Part shown: one piece after another, positions 37,801 to 49,500 of the stretch | Layout of the letters: every line of letters begins with the position of its first letter | How positions within the stretch are numbered: the stretch's first letter is position 1 | Assembly (NCBI GenBank): GCA_025449115.1 | Contig: JAHLKC010000053.1 | Span: 124,001 to 188,000, forward strand | Source of the DNA: Chytridium lagenaria | Taxonomy: Eukaryota; Chytridiomycota; Chytridiomycetes; Chytridiales; Chytridiaceae | DNA: 64,000 nucleotides | Reading direction: 5' to 3' | Position numbers and translations under genes: made by a program | The notes under the pieces: generated by a model | The model's input: only the letters and a program-made list of their open reading frames with translations | The model's database searches: none | Told to the model about the DNA's origin: nothing

Positions 37801-40800
37801 GCAAAGTAAGGGTCACCGTTTGTGGTGAAACCAGCAGGGTGAGGGAAATTACTGGGAAGTCCGCCACCGGATTGTGAGCCGGCGCTCGATGATCCTGCGC
37901 CTCTGACTGGCGTCACACTTCCGCGCCTCATGTCACCTCTGTTTGGACTGATTCTCGTCATGCTCATAAGCGAGCCAACAGAACTAGCAATTGAACCTGA
38001 CCCGCTTGCTCCTTTTGGGCGCATAGAGCCAAACACGTAATCTATTATTATTAGTTTATCAATTAACTACGTGATAAAACTCACTATCTTGATAATCATC
38101 ATCAATGACCTCGAGATTAATGCAATTCCATTCTTCAGGGTTCGACCTTGTTCTAATGAACAAATTAAACGTCGCCCCTACTTGTAACAAATTATCGTTA
38201 TTAGCTCCTTTCTGAACACTAACAGCAGATATGTCCTTATTGATGCTCGTAACTTGACACAAAACGCGCTGCAAGTTTGTTGTTCCCGGTTGAATGATGT
38301 CGAAAAGAACTGGAGCGAACACAGGAAAGTCTGTATATTGCGTGACAGAGTTCAATCCCTTTAAGATTGTAAGAGGTTATGCAACAAAAAACACTTACTG
38401 TTGCTTATAAGGCCAAAGTACAGGGTTCCTATCAGATACAAAATCCATTGGCACAAGGTCAGATCGACTCCCATGACCCCCTCTGGACCCAGGGGTACTA
38501 GGGTCGGAAGTAAAATCCATTGCATCACTACCCCCACTCCTAGACCCTCGCGTAGGGTTGGACTTTAATCTCTGATATATTGCCGACACTATCGGTTGGG
38601 ATTTATCAAATCGATCTGGGTCATATCCTGGAAACGGGCATATCTGCAGGAACCCAGGCGGAACTTTCCTCCCTTCTTGGGAGCTTAAATCTCGATCTTT
38701 AATGGAGCCTGCGCGAACCATATCCCTGCTTTCTGGGCGAGTTTCTTCTTTAGGCGGGGCACGGAGCATTCCTGTGGGGATCGGACCGACTTTGACTTCG
38801 GTACCGGATTTGCGGTTGCCGGCGGATCCTGAAACCCTGTGTTTTTCGGATACCGATGACCGTCTGACGAATCCAAAGCTCCCAGCCTTTGACACCGCTC
38901 TTGAAGCATTCCTATTAGCCTCTCCCGCAGCCGCAATCAACAGTTTTGCTTGTTCCGGGTTCATCGTTCCCCGTTTATTTCCCAATAGCGGCATTACCGA
39001 CAATTGGTCGCTGTTTTCAGGTATACCCCCACCCATCATGGGTTTCATGGATCCAGTGGCGCCTTTCTGACGGGGTTGACGAGCGTTAGTGGATTGACGC
39101 ATTGAGGATCGGCCGGTTTGGGGTTGGGTAGATTTTCGGACGACGGCTTGAGAGCCTGAGGCTTGGGCGTCTTTTACGAGAGGTTTGTTGGGGTCCAGGC
39201 CTTTCATTGCGTATACGTCTACTAATGTAGAGGGGGTGTATGTGTAGCCAAAAGGGAGTCCGGGGATGCCACCAGTACGTTCCAAAAATTCGTATTTAAA
39301 TTTAGGAGGAGGCATTTTCTCCGCCCATGCTTGCTCCTTTAAACGTTAGAGGTGGTTTAAGGAAAGTTTACCATAAATACTGGAGGGACTGTTGTGACAG
39401 CAAGCGGCACACCGGGGATAGGTGGAAGAGGCCTTGTAAGAGTGACGCTTGATTTAGGATGAATTGGGAGAGACACGACGATTCCTTTTGTGTTCATCAT
39501 ACTCGAATCGACTTCGATGAAAAATCCAGGATGATCCGGCGCCGGCCTTAATTTCGCATAGGTCCCCGGCATTTGTAGGAGTTGACGCAGCAATTTTGAT
39601 CTTATAGCCATTCGAGATTCTTCTGCGATACGGCGCTAATGCACCTTCAGCATTCATATGAATGTAAAATGATACCTTTCGAAGATTTCTAAGCTCGAGC
39701 TCGTATTGTTCTTTACTGAAATTCGGGACACCCAATTCTTTTGTCGCTTTTAGACCTGCCTCAAGTGTTTCTAGACCGATCATAATAGCATCTTCGTTTG
39801 TAATAGGAAGCCAGTTGCTGTGGTTGTTAGACTATTGCTGCAATACAAAAGTACCTTATGAATTGAACGGCCATCATCTGCATTCCTTGATTCGAAACCC
39901 GCATCAAAGGGTGAACAAACGTTTTGAAAATTGCGCCAATATATTTTTCATTGTAATCGGTATGTTTCATCTGTATCCCGTTAAAACCATACAAAACTAT
40001 GATGCACTCACCTCATTATCTAAGACCCCCAATAATGCACGAATAACGTAGATTGATTCCTGCTTTTCCGCATTTTGTTGCTGTTTTGATGAATTGCTCT
40101 TTACAATCAACTTTGTATCTCCAACTGCAAATTCTTCATGAAGCATGTATACGACGAGGTCTTCAGTGAATCTGGAACTTCGGTGGACGTATCGAGTGAA
40201 CTTTCCGATAGCGTGGAAAAGATGGATTTTCAGGGCCCTGATGTCATTCTTGAATTTCGTAGAAGGGTCCTTTCAAAATATTAGTTTTTGAAGTAAAAAA
40301 ATGGCACCTTTGCTGCCTTTTCGTCATATTGGATCTCTAATAGGCGTTTGGTAAGCTCCTTAAATGCCTGGTTCACGTTAACGAAAGCGCATTCGATTAT
40401 CTTAACTCACTCTTAAGAGAAGGTGATCATGTTCTCGAACGCTTCCAAGATGAAGACCAAGCTGTCCCAGCAGATACACCGCTTTTAAACGATTCTCTTT
40501 TCTTTCATCGGAAATCATCAGATTTGCTAAAACAAGCACGAGGTTCTACACCCGTAGTTAATAAGATTTTTTTTCATCAAAGCTGCAAACCTCTCGTGTA
40601 GTCGCGTCCAGTAGAGTGTCGTTTATAATGGGTATGGCTCTACGAATAGCGCACATAGACATGTACCGAGAAAATGACTCTGCTTGGGTTAAACCGAGCA
40701 GCAGGAGTTTCCATGCTCTATTGAAATGCACTTGAACGGTATAAAAGTCGGCCTCATCTTATCCAATGTCAGTTTAACGATGCGGAAAATCAGTATAGAC

Positions 40801-41879
40801 GCACCAACTGGCTGCTCATACAATCCATCCGCCATTCGTTTAAGTACTTGACTAACGTTGACGTTGGGTACCGTATCAAAACTCAATCCCTCGATCCCAA
40901 GGCTCCCTCTCCCGTGGGTCCCAGATCTATCACTCGACTCATCATAATCCCGACTATCTACATCATCATCCAAAGTATCAAATCCAGCATACCCCGCACC
41001 TCCTTCATCGAGCCCCGCATCCTTCTGCCTCGACTTTCGTCGACTCTCCAGTCTCTCATCCTCCCCAATCGGTTCACTCGACGCCTCAGACGCATTTGTT
41101 GTGGGTCGATCCTTTTTGTTACTGGAACGTGGACGTTTGTGAATGTCCATGGCTAGAGTCTCGATACTTTTGCGGGCACGGAGACGCGCGACAGCGTGCT
41201 GGGCGGCTTTGATTTTGGCCCAACCGGCGAGGACGAATTCGGTGGTGGAGTCTTTTGCTTGACGGGCTTGCTCGTCGGGTGCATATTTATGAACGAGGGA
41301 CCACATGCGTTCAACCAGGGAGAGGAAGTCGGAGGTGGTTTCCTCACGTGTTTTCAGTAGTGTTTGGAAAAAGCCTTGACGCTATTAAGGTGTTGGTAAG
41401 GGACGAGAAACGGGAAAGGGAGGATGCATGCATACAGTGAAAAGAGACCGCGAGAAAAGATTTATAACTTACTACATGAGACCGCACTAGATCCCACCAT
41501 CTCCTCGCTCGACTCTTTGGCGCAAGCCGACGGTCGATAAGCTGATTCACAATATCCGCAAGTCTCTTAACAGGTAAATGCCCAAACCCAAACAATGGTG
41601 TCCCTGGTATCGCAGCACTCAATTTCTTGATGGAGCGTTTTCTGACTGCTGAAGTGAGACTGTTGGGTGCCATCAGGCCATCCTGGTTGTATCCTGATGA
41701 TGATGACGATGATGATTGATCGTTGACGCTCTTCCCTCTAGGCTTTTGCGTGGGAATAGTTGAAGCCATTCCACCGCCATTAGCTCTCCTCCTCCACCAC
41801 CACCACCCCCACCCCCAGGTGTCCCTCCTCCAACAGATGGTCCGCCGACTCCTTCGTTGACGGACTTGTTGTGATTCAT
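25806..41879 (-). CDS. Giant ASH/MSP-domain axonemal protein (HYDIN/CFAP47/CFAP74 type)
   Basis: A 16-kb minus-strand gene with a start near ATG 41879 (or the in-frame MASTIPTQ near 41770) and TAG at 25806-25808; the product is of the order of 4,500 residues. The N-terminal part (41.8-40.4 kb) is helical and armadillo-like (FGFGHLPVKRLADIVNQLID, RAIPIINDTLLDATTRE). At 37,530-37,880 lie five degenerate copies of PAGFTTNGDPYF. From about 37 kb to 26 kb are many immunoglobulin-like ASH (PapD/MSP) domains, recognisable by FDFGxV, VTVTPKE, LKLAGVGG and LDFGLVRRGKSEFRTI. A disordered basic linker (30.9-32.3 kb) splits them. One 5.6-kb stretch (34,721-29,076) is nearly unbroken, with a local two-way slip at about 34.4-34.6 kb. 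The C-terminus has PPRAKKWYMNRVSMALDQG. ASH arrays of this length occur in central-apparatus proteins such as HYDIN. I cannot fix the orthologue; HYDIN size fits, but the N-terminal ~1,000 residues do not look like HYDIN. Confidence 0.75.
37530..37880 (-). repeat. Five degenerate ~21-residue protein repeats inside the ASH gene
   Basis: In order on the coding strand: PAGFTTNGDPYFAP, PAGYTSENIPYFGK, PAGLTTDGIRFYSP, IAGYDNSGQPCYIP and PVGFTSDGIAYYDI, spaced 21, 21, 25 and 21 residues. The pattern is Pro-x-Gly-aromatic-Thr-x-(D/N/E)-x-x-x-(Y/F). DNA identity between copies is low, so this is an old protein repeat and not a recent satellite. Confidence 0.85.
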
Positions 41880-41952
41880 CCTCAACTCGCGGACAACTCT
41901 GGTTTGTTACAACTGCTTGAATTTTTTGAAGTGAACAAAAATTTAGAAAGTC
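41880..41952. promoter_or_regulatory. 73-bp divergent intergenic (putative bidirectional promoter)
   Basis: The start codons of the minus-strand ASH-domain gene (41879) and the plus-strand HP1-like gene (41953) are only 73 bp apart. Any shared promoter, or one promoter inside the other gene's leader, must fit here. No clear TATA box is visible. If the ASH protein starts instead at the downstream Met near 41770 the gap is about 180 bp. Confidence 0.5.
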
Positions 41953-44097
41953 ATGCCAACGAACAAACGAAGGACGAGCAGCATCGGGAAAGGGAAGCAA
42001 CCGGCAAAGGTTAACAAGAGGTTGGAAGAGACGAGTGACGAGGACAGCGAAAATGACTATGAGGTTGATTTTGTCATGACCAGAAAATTGTGGTGAGTTG
42101 AGACTCCTCGTTCTTTGGTCTCCCCGGACATTCTTCAGTGGACTTCTCCTTAACGATGCGTTATCCTCACCAACTCTGCTTGATCTTGCGGTGCGGTTTT
42201 GTAATCTTTTTTGTAGGGCGGGGAGATGAGATATTTGTCCGTTGGAAAGGGTACGACTCTTCAGAAGATACGGTATGGATATTTTGACCTATCCTTTTCA
42301 TATCGCTTAACTGAAAGCATTTATTTTCTCTAGCTAGAGCTATTGGAAATTTTAACGTGAGCGTCAGATATTTGGAACGCGGACTTAATTATCTTAGTAC
42401 CTTGGTCCAATTTTCAAGTTCCTCAATGGATGTCCTAAAGGTTACGAGAAAGAATATGTGAGAGGGGCGGGGTTTCTTTGTTTTCATGTTATTATCTTTG
42501 TCTGTTTTTTCGTCCAACATTTCTTAATTTTGCTTCCTTTATTTTTAAATAGAGAGAGTATATAAAGGCGGAGAGGGAGAGAGAGGTTAGCTATTTTTTG
42601 TAATGAAAAAAAAAACGTTAATCAGCCAACAGAAAAATGGAGATGATGAAGATGAAGAAGAAATTATACCTTTTCTGCTCCAAGAGGAGTGGTAGTAAAT
42701 TAAAAGTGAGTGTTAGTTTTCTCTCAGAAGAAGATGTTTCTGTATGTAGTTTTAATTGTTTTTTTTGGGGGGGGGAAAGAGACGGCAAACTCATGATTAT
42801 GAGCACGAGAGCGCCAAGATCTGGTAAGAAGGCCAGTGGTAGTGCTTTAAAGGTAAATCTGATAGCTCAGCATTTACATTAGGCTTCCGCCGCCTAGTCT
42901 GTAAATTTAACTATGCCCATACAGAGAAAGGCCCAGACGCTGACGATAGCGAAGATGAAGACCAGCCTTTGAAGTCTGTCAAAGTTGTAACGGTAGTGGG
43001 TCAAGAGTGAGTTTCCGCTTTGCTATTGTTGGATAATTATGAGATATTTATCAATTGTTTTATTCTCATATTTTCTGAACATAAAGAAAAATCCTGCATG
43101 CGGATGATAGCGAGACCGAAGATGTAAGTTTCAAGGATATTCTTATATTCGCTTTGTTTGTTTTGCTCATGGTTTTTTATTTAGTACATTGGTCGTAGGC
43201 GTGCCGCCGAGTCGGACGACGAAGTGGAGGACTCACGGTACCATTTTTTATTCGTTCCATTGAACTTGTTGCATCTCTAATTCAAATAATTTACAGCAGG
43301 CGCTTGTTCAAAAAACACGGAAACGGATGGGCATGACGTCGTCCACGATTAATCGTCACGTTGAGGTTGGTAGGCGTTTAAAAACGCTGATTCTGATGAT
43401 TTTAAGCCGTCATCGGCGTGTTGCGGCTACACCGACACCAAAAGAGATTGAACAGCCGGTCGCGAGGAGTTCTGGAAGTGAGTTCCTCACAATTGACCTA
43501 CTTTCCGATCTATGAAAGTTCTTTTATTTAAGCTCTTCCATCATTCATTAGGATCAAAGTTTACGTCTAACCACAAAACGATACCACTAAAATATCAAGG
43601 ATTGGAATGTTGGGACGACGTTGTGGAAAAGGTTCTGGTGTCTTTTGGAAGTGAAATTGTGGATGATCCTACGCTTCCGGCGGTGGTGCAGAAGGAGAAG
43701 AGCTTGGAGGTGACAATCTGGTGGAGAAATGCCGAGGGAATCATTACTAAGGTTGGCGGCTTTTTTTTATGTATTCTTCCTTTTTTTTTTCTTTTCTTTG
43801 TTTTTGGAACAACATTGCTGATATTGAGACTTCTACAGCTCCCTTTGTATAATTGCCGCGAAAAACTAAAGAACAAGGTGAGTTATGATAAAAGACATGT
43901 ATTTCTTTGTCATTACAATGAATGGCTTTTTCATATATTTTTTTGCTGAAGTGCAATTTTTTTTGTTTCATTTCTGCAGCGTTTTTTTTCACTAATTTCA
44001 TATCTCTTTCTTTCCATATCGAAATCTCTGCTAACATTCTTATTGCTAGCTCATTGATTTCTTTTTGAGCAAGTTGAATAGATCATCTGGTCGGTGA
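41953..44097 (+). CDS. Heterochromatin protein 1/Swi6-like, chromodomain plus chromo shadow domain
   Basis: About ten short exons. Exon 1 (ATG 41953) gives MPTNKRRTSSIGKG ... DYEVDFVMTRKLW and splices (GTGAGT/TAG) to RGDEIFVRWKGYDSSEDT: together the chromodomain strands that bind methylated H3K9. A linker rich in Asp/Glu follows (NGDDEDEEE, DADDSEDEDQP, HADDSETED). Near the end YQGLECWDDVVEKVLVSFG, LEVTIWWRNAEG, then LPLYNCREKLKNK and, in the last exon (44050-44097), LIDFFLSKLNRSSGR reproduce a chromo shadow domain, the dimerisation module of HP1. The two-domain order identifies an HP1/Swi6 homologue that would form heterochromatin in the nucleus. The exon covering the aromatic-cage third residue (normally W of TWEP) is not clear: the text reads TLELLEIL, and the following exon seems out of phase by one base. 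Several donors are short; the exon model is approximate. Confidence 0.85.
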
Positions 44098-45232
44098 ATC
44101 ATTCGCGCGTCTGTGGGGGGAAGGGGGAAGATGGGGTGGCAAGTGGCTAAATATGGCAAGGGTGTGTTTTTGTAATTGTCGGGGGAAAGGGATATGTTGT
44201 ATATGCGTAAAGACATTAGGTGGGCAGTTTCATAGTGTTGTAGAGAGTGAAATTGCGGAATAATGGTTTTGGTGATATGCTGATATATTGTTAGGCTAGA
44301 GCAGGTCGTAAGTCTATTGTAAGCTATTATTGGTGAACTTGCAATTTTTTGCTGTTAATTTGGAGAATTTCGTTTTTTGGTTTAAAAGCATCACGCAACT
44401 TACATAAATGAAGACAAGCAGACAAGGGAAGGGAAGGGCAAGGCGAAAGCTGAAGACCGAAGACGTGGAGGATGAAGAAGAGTTGATGATGAGAAGAAGA
44501 AGAGGAGAAGAAACATTCGCAACAAGGGTGTGGATCTCAAAAGCAAGCAAGAACGGACGAAGAAGAGAGGAGAAGACGAGAATGACGATGATGATGATGA
44601 CGAGGAGGAGGATGACGATGGGGATGAGGAGGATGATGAGAGGAGAGTTGATGATGAATTGGCTGGATTGATGGAGGAGGTGAGGCGATGGGGATAAAGG
44701 GGAGATGGTGCTTGGGTTGAGAAGTGGGAGGTATTGGGGAGTAGGGGAGGGGGTGGGGATGGGGCTGGGGAGAGCGTGGGAGTGGAAGAGGGGACGCGGG
44801 CAAGTGGGAGTAGTAGCAACGGGCGAAGGATGATGATGCCCATTAGCTGACGTTGTTTCTACTATAATGAAGCTGTGTTTGCCCGTTTCACGCGACATGA
44901 GAATGGAGTCGCGAAACCTGTGTGCTATTTGGAGCTCTGTGAAGATTGGGATGATTTTTGGTTCAGCATCATTCGTTGTATGTTGGTTGTTATTTGTTTT
45001 ATTTTATTGTTGCGTAATCGTTGCTGGGATATACCGTATTTCAAGTTTAATGAATAAGATATGAACTGTAACTGTTGCTACTGTTTTCGTAACTCTTTTC
45101 TTACAGTTATATATAGCATCACTCTGTTGTCATCCTTTATAATCTTGCAGTCTTCAACATCTAACCATTATAACTGCCAAGAGTCTCTAATATCGGTGGC
45201 ATGAGCAGAGGTTACAGCACCCCTCGTTGCTC

Positions 45233-45234
<2 letters not shown>

Positions 45235-45263
<29 letters not shown>
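45235..45263 (+). repeat. 29-base poly(A) tract
   Basis: An uninterrupted run of 29 A follows CCCCTCGTTGCTCGC. It could be the tail of a retroposed sequence or a simple homopolymer. No target-site duplication could be confirmed. Confidence 0.7.
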
Positions 45264-45266
<3 letters not shown>

Positions 45267-45780
45267 GTACTGCCTACACAGCTGATAGCATTGAATTTTA
45301 CAAAGTCCTGTTTTAACAACCTCACACCTGAAGCTATCCATTATAGAACTCTTGATTGATTGATACCTTCCAAGAAAAGTAGATCATCGCTTACGAAGCT
45401 GTGACGGGCAAAAACCGGTCATCTTCAGCAATTTGTCGATATACGCAGTAAAACATCAGCACGCACATGTGCTAACACTATTTCACAGAGACACTTCTTA
45501 TCGTAACTTATGAATAGGTCATTATTAGGTGTTTTTTTTACTGTGTCAACTTCAAGGTGGTTTGTGATGAAATTTGTCACTACTGAGCAATAGTATTTTT
45601 TACTCAAAATTCAACCTTTTTTTTTTTTTGTCAACTCACCAACAACAGATCTAAGCAGATTGCAGGCGTCATTATTCACTTAAAGGTACTGCAAGATGCT
45701 TAGTCTGTAATATTTGCCGAAGTCAAAGCGGCGACCTAAACCTGATCAGTGATCACTGTAACTTAATAAAAAACAAGGGC

Positions 45781-45786
45781 AAAAAA
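45781..45786 (-). terminator. Candidate Pol III terminator of tRNA-Pro
   Basis: AAAAAA on the plus strand is T6 on the coding strand, 61 bases beyond the tRNA 3' end. It is the first run of five or more Ts seen downstream. Confidence 0.35.
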
Positions 45787-45847
45787 GGAAACTTACTAAT
45801 TGGTATCTGATTAAATCAATGAATGTATAGTATTCCAGCGCAATGCT

Positions 45848-45919
45848 GGGCCCAACCGGGAATTGAACCCGGGACCTCACCCACCCTAAGGGTGAATCAT
45901 ACTACTAGACCATTGGGCC
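45848..45919 (-). tRNA. tRNA-Pro (AGG)
   Basis: A 72-base cloverleaf: acceptor GGCCCAA/TTGGGCC with discriminator C, D arm GTCT-AGTAGTA-TGAT, anticodon arm CACCC-TTAGGGT-GGGTG (anticodon AGG, reading CCU), and T arm CCGGG-TTCAATT-CCCGG. No intron. TGGTCTAGTAGTATGATT (A box) and GGTTCAATTCC (B box) are intact, so it should be transcribed by Pol III. A Ty3-like element begins 11 bp from its 5' end. Confidence 0.95.
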
Positions 45920-45924
45920 GATAA

Positions 45925-45929
45925 AGAAT
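45925..45929. repeat. Target-site duplication, left copy (AGAAT)
   Basis: AGAAT at 45925-45929 directly precedes the left LTR (TGTGAGAG) and is repeated at 51878-51882 directly after the right LTR (CCGTCACA). Five-base duplications are usual for Ty3/gypsy integrases. It occupies -6 to -10 relative to the tRNA 5' end. Confidence 0.9.
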
Positions 45930-46470
45930 TGTGAGAGAATGAGCCTAGCGAGGGCGAGAAGTCAAGAGAGCTTTTGAGCGAAGGGAGTTTTTGTAAAGAA
46001 GTTGTATTCAAAGTAAGATGTCGGAATTACATGAAATAAAGGTAGCCTTTTATAGGCGAGAGAATCGTAAAAGAAGGTTTCTAATCGGAGAATTTCGTGG
46101 AAAAAGAAAACATGATAAAAGGAAAGAAAAACAATAAAGTTCTCGTAAAAGTCTTAAGGAAAGGAAGGAAAGTAGTCATGGAAAAGAAAGGAAAGATAGG
46201 ACGGACTATTCAGAAGACTGATAAAAGAGGTTTTATAACCTTGTATACGTCTTCATCATAATAGCCAAAGTAAGAAAGAAGAAAACAAACGTGAATAGAG
46301 TTGTAAAAGGAAAGAAAGGAAAGATAAAAGATAGCCGAAAAAGGGAAATGTAAGGAAAAGTAAAGTAATACAGGGGTTCTAAAGGTCGGATTTTTGGAGA
46401 AATGTCGGTCGTACAAGAAGAGAAATGTCGGTAATACAACGAATATCCGAAGTACGGATTTTCCGTCACA
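45930..46470 (-). repeat. 3' LTR (left copy), 541 bp
   Basis: Runs from TGTGAGAGAATGAGCC to GATTTTCCGTCACA on the plus strand and matches 51335-51877 throughout, with one substitution (AAAGTAAG versus AAAGCAAG) and six one-base indels. It lies 11 bp upstream of tRNA-Pro. Confidence 0.95.
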
Positions 46471-46480
46471 CCCCCCTGCA
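46471..46480 (-). other. Polypurine tract of the retrotransposon
   Basis: On the coding strand GCAGGGGGG ends immediately before the 3' LTR (TGTGACGG). A purine run at this place primes plus-strand DNA synthesis. Confidence 0.75.
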
Positions 46481-46523
46481 AGAACCTGACGTAAGGGAAG
46501 GTGATGATCTTGTCGATTAAGCT

Positions 46524-49500
46524 TCAAATCGCAGGTATGACGATATCGTGTTCCAAGAATTCTTTGTCGATCTTAATGCGTTGTCGTAATTCGTCGTCGA
46601 AAGGTACCACGTTTAGATTGGTGAGTGGTTAAGCCATTTGATGAGTGCTTGTCGTTGACTCTTTCCACGGGGTCCTTTCAGAGTGCGCAAGGCGAGGAGT
46701 TTTTCAACACGGCGTTCTGATTGAGGTAAGGAGGATAGAGGGTGTGGTCCATCGAAATCCCAGTAGTATGGCTAAGCTTTTCAGGGTGGAATACCGGATG
46801 AACGTTCCAAGAGTCTGGGATGCGAGTCGGTAAGAAGTGCCGAGTTTTCTTCGATGGTGTAGGGTCCAGTGTAGATGGGACCGAGCTTTGCGGATGGTCG
46901 TCCTTGAGCGTTGGGAGGTAAGACATCCTTTGTGTGAAGCAGGACAAGGTCGCCGACTTTGGAAGGGATCTTCTAATCGTTTTTTGTTGGCGGTTTCGGC
47001 TTGGCGGTCTTGAGCTTGTTGGATGGCGAGTTTGGCGGTGTTGTAGAGGGCTTTTAAGTCGCGGATGTTGAGGTTGTCGTTGACGGTGAGCGAGAGGTCT
47101 AGGAGGGATCGAGGGTTGCGTCCAGTGTCGAGCATGAAGGGAGTATATCCAGTGGAGGAGTTGACCGTGTCGTTTATGGCGTGCTCGACTATATGAAGGT
47201 ATTTATCCCAATCGTTCTGGTAGAAGTGTACGTATTCTCTGAGGGCTTGAATGACCCATTGGTTCTTGTTTTCGGTTTGGGCCGTCGGTTTGAGGGTGGT
47301 AAGAAGACGATATAATTTGCTTGACTCGGAGTGACTTCATTAGGGCTTTCCAGAAGGCGCTGATGAACTTGGAGTCGCGATCACTGATGATGGTTTTAGG
47401 TAAGCCGTGGTATCGCCAGATGACTCGTTCAAGATGGTGGATATATCACCAGCGGTTGCGGTGTGAAAGGTGGGTTGGATGTGGACTTTCTTGCTTGCGG
47501 AGTCGACGATGACCATGATGACGTCGAATCCAGTGTCAAGAGTGGTCGGTAGGGGACCCATGAAGTCCATGGATATCGTTTCCCATCGATTTTCGGGGAC
47601 TTCGTGAGGTTCGAGGAGACCGTAAGGTAGGCGTCGTGCAATCTTGTTTCGCTGGCAGGAGTCACAGAGGCGGACATACTTGGCCACGTCCTTGTGTATG
47701 TTGGGCCAATGGTAATTGCGAGTGATCTTCTCCGCGTGCGTTCCCAGTTCCCGTGTATGTTTGGACCGTCGTCGTGAGCAAGTTGGATGAGTCGTTGTCG
47801 TATGGCGGTAGGGACGTACAGGCGGTATTGGTTTGAAGCCTTGTAGTAGAGGAGACCCTTGCTGAGGACGTAACGTTGAACCAGAGTGCGAAGATTCTTG
47901 GGAACAGGCTGAGGTTGGAAGTCATCTTTTGGCGTGATGGTGTCCTGAAGGTAGGGGTCGATGTCCTTGAAGAAGTCGTCGTTTGGCAGAGATTCCTTGA
48001 TGGCATCCAAAACGTTGTTGGTGATGGTGGTGATGGCGTTGAGGGCGACGTGAGGGTCGGTGGCGGCGTCTTTGGCGTGTGGTCGTCTTGAGAGGGCGTC
48101 AGCTATCGTGTTCCAGTTTCCAGGGGTCCATTCGATGACAAAGTCTTGAGCGAGGAGGTCTGCTAACCATCGGTGATGAACAGGACGGAGCTTGGGTTGA
48201 TCAAGGATGTACTGGAGAGAGCGATGGTCGGTGAAGACTTTTACTTGTCGTCCAATGATGTAATGCCTATGAGTCCTGAAAGCTTCCACGAGGGCGAGGA
48301 TTTCACCGAGGTAAGGATGGTATTTTCGTTCACTGCTGTTGCATTTCCTTGAAGCGTAGGCGATGGGAACTTCATGACCGTCGATCCCTGGTTGGGCCAC
48401 GTAACTTCCCACAGCAGATTCCGACCAGTCGGTGTAGAGATGAACAGGCCTGGTGGGGTCGAAGAGGCTGAGGACTTGAGGAGACACGAGTGCTTTCTTC
48501 ACGTTTTCGAACACAGCTTGATCTTGTGGGTCCACTTGAAAGGTGAAGGGTTGTTTCTTGTTTCCTGCTCCTCTGAGGAGCTCGGTAAGTGGTGCCAGAA
48601 GACTTGCATGGTGAGATATGAACCGATGGATGGTGTTAGCAAGGCCAATGAAGGATCGAAGCTGGGTCCAAGAGGTTGGTGTTTCGAAGTCTTGGATGGC
48701 CTGAATTCGTGAAGGAAGGACCTCGAGTTGACCGTTTGCGACGTGATAACCGAGGTATTCTACTTGGGTGGCAAGGAAGGAGCACTTGTGAAGCCGGCAG
48801 TGAAGTTGATGCTGTTGGAGTCTTGAGAGGACCTTCGTAAGTGAATTTCGTGTTCTTCAGCCGTCTCTGAGAATACTAAGATGTCGTCCATGTAGGCGAT
48901 GAGAAAATCATCAACGTAGTCTTGAAAGATGGAGTTCACCATTGACTGGAAGGTGGCGGGAGCGTTGGCGAGTCCAAAAGGCATTACGACCCATTCGTAG
49001 TGGCCGTATTTCGTTCTGAAGGCGGTTTTATCGGTGTCCTCAGGCTTGATTCGAATTTGGTGGTAACCGGAGGCGAGATCGAGCTTGGAGAAATACTTTG
49101 CCTTGCGGAGCCGGTCAAGTATCTCGGTAATATTCGGTAGAGCGGTCCGGTTCTTGACAGTGTTCTTGTTTAGGGCTCGGTAATCGATTACCAGTCGGAG
49201 TTTTCCTGCTTGTGCGATGTAAAAGATTGGGGCACCGTAGGCGGAGACCGAGGGTTTGATGCGTCCGTTCCCAATGAGGAACTCCAGTTCCTTCTTGAGG
49301 GTGCTGAGTTCTTCTTCGGAAAGTGGGTAGATTGGTCGGTGAGGTGGTCTTGACGAGGGATCTTCTAGGTCGATTTGATGATCGTAGGGTCTTGACGGAG
49401 GTATGCCTTTGTACTCGGAAAACACTGTCGGAAACTCCTTGACCATGGCCTTGATATTTTCCGGGAGTGAGGCGAGCACTTGAGCGTCTTTTTCGTTGGC

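Larger units (their letters stand above)
44098..45847. other. Intergenic, with unexplained acidic ORF fragments
   Basis: On the plus strand, 44,411-44,696 reads in alternating frames as Lys/Arg-rich then Asp/Glu-rich sequence (DENDDDDDDEEEDDDGDEE, then VDDELAGLMEEVRRWG). At 44,873-44,960 FARFTRHENGVAKPVCYLEL and CEDWDDFWFSIIR look protein-like. They could be exons of one small gene with frame slips, or chance. A T-rich/A-rich stretch fills the rest. No known domain recognised. Confidence 0.3.

Noticed and set aside
44314..44898. 194-residue minus-strand frame
   Set aside because: Low-complexity Ser/Leu/Pro-rich reading of the acidic plus-strand stretch.
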